A program made the position numbers and the translations under genes. Shown piece after piece: positions 61,701 to 64,000 of a stretch of 64,000 nucleotides of DNA (position 1 is the first letter of the stretch; every line of letters begins with the position of its first letter). Source of the DNA: Planococcus citri (lineage: Eukaryota; Arthropoda; Insecta; Hemiptera; Pseudococcidae). Location: positions 77,872,001 to 77,936,000 of the forward strand of contig NC_088679.1 in assembly GCF_950023065.1 (NCBI RefSeq), written 5' to 3'. The notes beneath the pieces were generated by a model. The model worked only from the letters and a program-made list of their open reading frames with translations. It was not told where the DNA came from and searched no databases.

Positions 61701-62082
61701 CATCGTCGATGGAAAAAGTACCAATGAACCTCCACAGTAAGTCATCAATGATGATGCGGGCAAACGCATTCCGCCAACAATGATAATGATACCATGTGAT
61801 ACACAGATACACTATCATCGATGTGATCCAACCCAACCAGTATGATAATCATTATTCAAACGATTGATAATTGTTTATTTTTTTCATAATTGTTGCGCAG
61901 CGAGAAAGTATTACCGCGGAACGACGAAGACAGAAAAGAATTTCTATTCTATGATGACGAAGAAGACGACAACGAAGAAGATTCATCATCGTGCAAAGAG
62001 GCCGCATTGTCGGAACGAGCAGCAGCCAGATCTGGCGCACATGTCAGCGAGTCTCCCGATAAACGGGTTCAGTTTGATATCG
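49785..62082 (+). CDS. SLC4 anion exchanger, AE2/AE3-like (first five coding exons, gene runs off the right edge)
   Basis: Exons 49785-49829, 49925-50087, 61370-61452, 61660-61736 and 61901-62082 join in consistent phase to 183 residues. The ATG at 49785 opens MSRMTKRFLSKARNK. The order of features fits the cytoplasmic N-terminus of AE2/AE3: an EEMEKVFAM segment, then SHRRYSEGEF, then HRKRSYPHIHLPIKGL, a stretch of acidic residues (YDDEEDDNEEDSSS), then SPDKRVQF. AE2 has the comparable YGEEDFEYHR, HHIHHPLSTHLP, acidic run and VQF. AE proteins exchange chloride for bicarbonate at the plasma membrane, but the transport domain is not in the window. Intron 2 is 11.3 kb and full of mobile DNA. The gene structure is well supported; the family call rests on short motifs and is less sure. 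Confidence 0.65.
50088..51485. other. Start of the long anion exchanger intron
   Basis: This is AT-rich intron with homopolymer runs (A run at 50855-50869, C run near 51266-51276). No transposon end, exon or RNA gene was recognised. Confidence 0.35.
51486..52400. repeat. Tandem units of about 300 bp with an inverted relic
   Basis: GAAATTTCTGGAGAA starts a unit near 51720, 52027 and 52323. Each unit has a CGCTGGAGCCTCCAAA-type dyad, GGTTGTGTAGACACTTCAAA and TTTACAAATTGGTC. Just upstream, 51486-51700 carries parts of the same unit on the opposite strand. The dyad links it to the palindrome families elsewhere in the window. Confidence 0.65.
52401..53329. other. Unassigned intron DNA
   Basis: Low-complexity AT-rich sequence; a CTTGCGCAGTTCGCAAGATC patch lies at 53282-53301. 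No feature was recognised. Confidence 0.3.
53330..54780. repeat. AAATTTACC minisatellite
   Basis: About 1.4 kb is made almost only of the words AAATTTACC and AATTTACC in alternation, a higher unit of about 17-18 bp. The 18-bp form ACCAAAATTTACCAATTT is best kept at 53990-54300. Copies decay to TTACCCCAGCAATTTACC variants towards the right. Frames of more than 100 codons on both strands are repeat translations. Confidence 0.92.
54971..55042 (-). repeat. tRNA-like sequence, probable SINE head
   Basis: On the minus strand a TTCGAATCCCGC segment (54977-54990) resembles a Pol III B box and T arm, and GGGGTGGTTAGGGTGTGTAG about 45 bases before it resembles an A box and D arm. The T loop has two extra bases between CGGG and TTCGAAT, so it is unlikely to be a working tRNA. 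AT-rich tail-like sequence follows it downstream. A decayed tRNA pseudogene is the alternative. Confidence 0.5.
55100..55340. repeat. Fragment of the AATCGGTTCAGCCG repeat family
   Basis: CTCGTAAACGGCTGAATCGA followed by TTTCGACCAAA resembles, on the opposite strand, the modules at 14340-15480. An AT tract (ATAAATATATAAATAAATAA) follows at 55280-55310. No coding sequence was seen. Confidence 0.4.
55341..56439. other. Unassigned intron DNA
   Basis: A stretch of mixed composition including CG-bearing sequence at 55430-55800. Frames up to about 66 codons exist but none matches a family known to me, and no transposon terminus was found. Confidence 0.3.
56470..56760. repeat. Cluster of AATCTGATCA words
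   Basis: The words GATCAGATCTG, AATCTGATCA and close variants occur a dozen times. A similar cluster lies at 60239-60360. The two clusters bracket the decayed LINE, which suggests that the LINE inserted in or next to this repeat. Confidence 0.55.
57169..57521. mobile_element. Mutator-like palindromic element with 10-bp target duplication
   Basis: The 353-bp element is an almost perfect palindrome, starting ATCGACTTTTATTAACCTAG and ending in its complement, with arms of about 165 bp around a short loop near 57345. GGTGCGCCCC lies directly on both sides (57159-57168 and 57522-57531). Long terminal repeats plus a 9-10 bp duplication are the mark of Mutator-like elements. It has no transposase and sits inside the LINE insertion zone. 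Confidence 0.82.
57771..58180. mobile_element. hAT-like non-autonomous element
   Basis: The ends TAGAGCTGAAAA (57771-57782) and TTTTCAGCTCTA (58169-58180) are inverted. The flanks GTTCAAAT and CTTCAAAT agree at seven of eight positions, consistent with an aged 8-bp hAT target duplication. Inside are several GTAGCGGGTA/ACCGGTTAGCGGG phrases. No transposase. Confidence 0.7.
58181..58740. other. Spacer between the hAT-like element and the LINE RNase H part
   Basis: 58627-58690 is an inverted copy of LINE sequence at about 56985-57050 (both contain ATTACCT.YGGAATGACACAA). A C run lies at 58605-58616. The rest is unassigned AT-rich DNA. Confidence 0.45.
59184..59708. mobile_element. Candidate hAT-like insertion inside the LINE RNase H domain
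   Basis: TGAACAAC before and GGAACAAC after the block agree at seven of eight positions. The ends GCTAGGGCCATTGCC and, inverted, AAGGCCGTCGAGAGG are only loosely similar. It separates the two halves of the RNase H domain, which shows it is an insertion whatever its class. Confidence 0.45.
60191..61369. other. End of the long intron before anion exchanger exon 3
   Basis: 60239-60360 holds AGATCTGATC words like those at 56470-56760. 60690-60960 holds a short relic of the palindrome family (CAGCAGGTTTTTGAAAATTC, GATGGAGGCTCC, TTGTTTCCAATCGATTC). The rest is AT-rich and ends with the pyrimidine tract TTTATTTTTCAG of exon 3. Confidence 0.45.
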
Positions 62083-62599
62083 GTAAGTTTATACAGGTAT
62101 ATTCTCGAGTGTTCGTATCGATTGTTGTGGGTATACCTACTCGTATTATTCGTCGATTAGTGGCTGGGTGGAGGTACATACAAGTACATATTTTATACAC
62201 GTTACACGTACTCAAGTGTACACTACTATGTAATGTACTACCTATGTACTATGTAGTTGCAGCATTGTGAAGATGAGAACGAGAAGCAGGTCTTATTCGC
62301 GATACTTTACTCGTACGGTGGCCACGTAAAGTAGCCTAATAGACAATTTTGACGGAGTATAATAGAAATTCCTAGTTAATCGGATTACCGTATAGCTTAT
62401 TCCGAATTCGCTGATTGCCACATCGACGTACTTTTTTAATTATTATGAACGAGTATTAGGCTTTAAATCGTTATTAATAACGTAGAATTTATCTGTCGAA
62501 CAATTTCATAGTTGCATAAGATAAAATGTGATAATGAAGCCTGCAATTTTTTTTTTTTTTTTTTTGCAAAAAGGGTTGATATGATCAAAATGTTTGCTG

Positions 62600-64000
62600 C
62601 TGACAACATTCAGAAGGATTTTGATCAGAAATGATTTTTTTTTTAAAAATAATTTATACTGGAACTTTTTTTATCTTTTTGTATTTTTTTTGAGAGGAGG
62701 AGGGGGGGGTTTATACCGTAGAACCAACATAGTTGGGGCTGTGGAGAGTTTTTTTAAAGGGAGGCTATCTACAAGAATTTTAAACCAAAAATGATAAATT
62801 TTCAAAAAAAATTACCGTTTATGAATTCTTTTTTTTTTTTTTTAATTTTCCAATTTTGATGGAGGCCATAAAAATATAAGGGTGGCAAAACAGCTTGAGG
62901 GATTTCGGGGGAGGTTTTCTTTTGAAAAAAGGGATTATTTAAACAATCTGGCGCAAAGATTGAAAAGTTTTTGGATAAATTGGATTTTTTTCAAAGTGTC
63001 TCTTTCTTTGGACTTGAGGGAAAATGAAAAAAAAACTTTCAAGTTTTCAACAGACTGTTGGTGTTGGATTTACGAAAATTTTCCAGTAATGGAGAAATCA
63101 AATTGATCTGTTCAAATCTGGTTGTGAGATTTTTTTTTACGAGGTGTAAAAAGTCCAAATTTTGTGCATTTTTACGTCTCAGAATTTTCAATGAAATATT
63201 TCTTCATGAGACCGATGAGATTATTTTCCAAAGTTCGAGAACCTTCAAAATGTAATATAGGGCCCTAGGTTAGTTTTTGGTTTTACATACTTCGTCCAAA
63301 GACCGAATTGTTGGCCCCTTGTATGAATCCCCTGCCCTCCACTATGTACAAAATTAAAAAATTGTAGTCTGTAAAAATTTCTGAGAATTTTCCTATTTTT
63401 TGCCCCTGGTTCCTTGTGATCTTAAAATGGAAAAAATCAAAAATAAAATCAAAAAGTCACGTCTAAAAATTTATTGAAATTTTTTGTGCTCTTTGCTTGG
63501 ATGATCAAAGGAGTAGATTTCTTCAAAAATGGGCGTTGGGAAGATTTTGACTGGAAATGAATTATTTTCATAAAATGTTTGATTGGGTACTTTCAATAAA
63601 TTTTTGATTTTTTTTCAACTTTGAAGATTCTATGCAAGGACTGAGGAGACCATTCATATGAAGGGGAGGGGATGGGAAGAATTTTTCCCTTGAAGAATGG
63701 GACCATTCAGAAGGATTTTGATCTGAAATGAAATGAAAATTGTTTTAAAAGAATTTTTACTGGGATCAACTTTTTATGATTTTTTTTGGAGGGGGGGCTT
63801 CGTACCGTAGAACAAACATTGTTGGAGGCTGTGGAAGGTATTTTTTCTTGAGGCTATTTAGGATAATTTTTGCGCAGAAATGAGAATTTTCCAATAAAAA
63901 ATTACCTTCTTATGATTTTTTAATTTTTCAACTTTGATTGGGGGCTACATAAGGGTTGGCAAAACAACTTGAGGGACTTGGAGGGAGTTTTTCTCTTGAA
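62600..64000. repeat. Direct repeat with a period of about 1.1 kb
   Basis: Sequence from about 62605 (CATTCAGAAGGATTTTGATC) to 62935 reappears from about 63713 to the right edge, with shared words TACCGTAGAAC, GTTGG.GGCTGTGGA and GGCAAAACA.CTTGAGGGA. The two copies lie about 1105 bases apart and have diverged by substitutions and small indels. No exon of the anion exchanger was recognised here, so the next one lies beyond the window. Confidence 0.7.

Overview
The window is nuclear DNA from an animal, most likely an insect. It is AT-rich, its genes are split by short GT-AG introns, intergenic and intronic DNA is full of transposons, and the proteins are animal families. A hemipteran such as a scale insect or mealybug is possible, but that is inference; nothing here fixes the species. 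Exon coordinates were worked out by hand from splice sites and reading phase, so a boundary may be off by a base.

Six protein-coding genes are supported. Left to right they are: an MFSD6-like major facilitator transporter (minus strand, C-terminal exons missing off the left edge); a Got1/GOLT1-type Golgi vesicle transport protein (plus); a mitochondrial ADP/ATP translocase (minus); a DDX18/Has1/Pitchoune DEAD-box helicase (minus); a type I activin/TGF-beta receptor of the Baboon/ALK4/5 class (plus, about 23 kb); and the first five coding exons of an SLC4 anion exchanger of the AE2/AE3 kind (plus, running off the right edge). They are unrelated housekeeping or signalling genes, each with its own promoter.

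The Baboon-like gene is the most informative gene. It carries three ectodomain exons (26008-26195, 32209-32357, 37002-37174) that start in the same phase, end in the same phase and have lengths equal modulo 3. Each supplies a cysteine set ending in CC-4x-CNK. This is the arrangement expected for mutually exclusive ligand-binding exons, as known for Drosophila babo.

The rest is dominated by long palindromic (fold-back) repeats and their derivatives. Two large elements (12087-16340 and 27942-31242) share the terminus TAGTCCGGCATATG and 3-bp target duplications. A third related unit (about 33190-36400) keeps only inverted arm remnants around some 18 copies of a 133-bp satellite. Other palindromes lie at 1-1400, 43940-46274 and 57169-57521. 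Nested in these or elsewhere are hAT-like non-autonomous elements with 8-bp duplications, a TTAA-flanked element, a Mutator-like palindrome with a 10-bp duplication, a decayed RNase H-bearing LINE, a tRNA-like SINE head and several minisatellites. The motif CTGGAGGCTCCAG recurs in the satellite and in several of the palindrome families. The fold-back element and the satellite separate the three alternative receptor exons.
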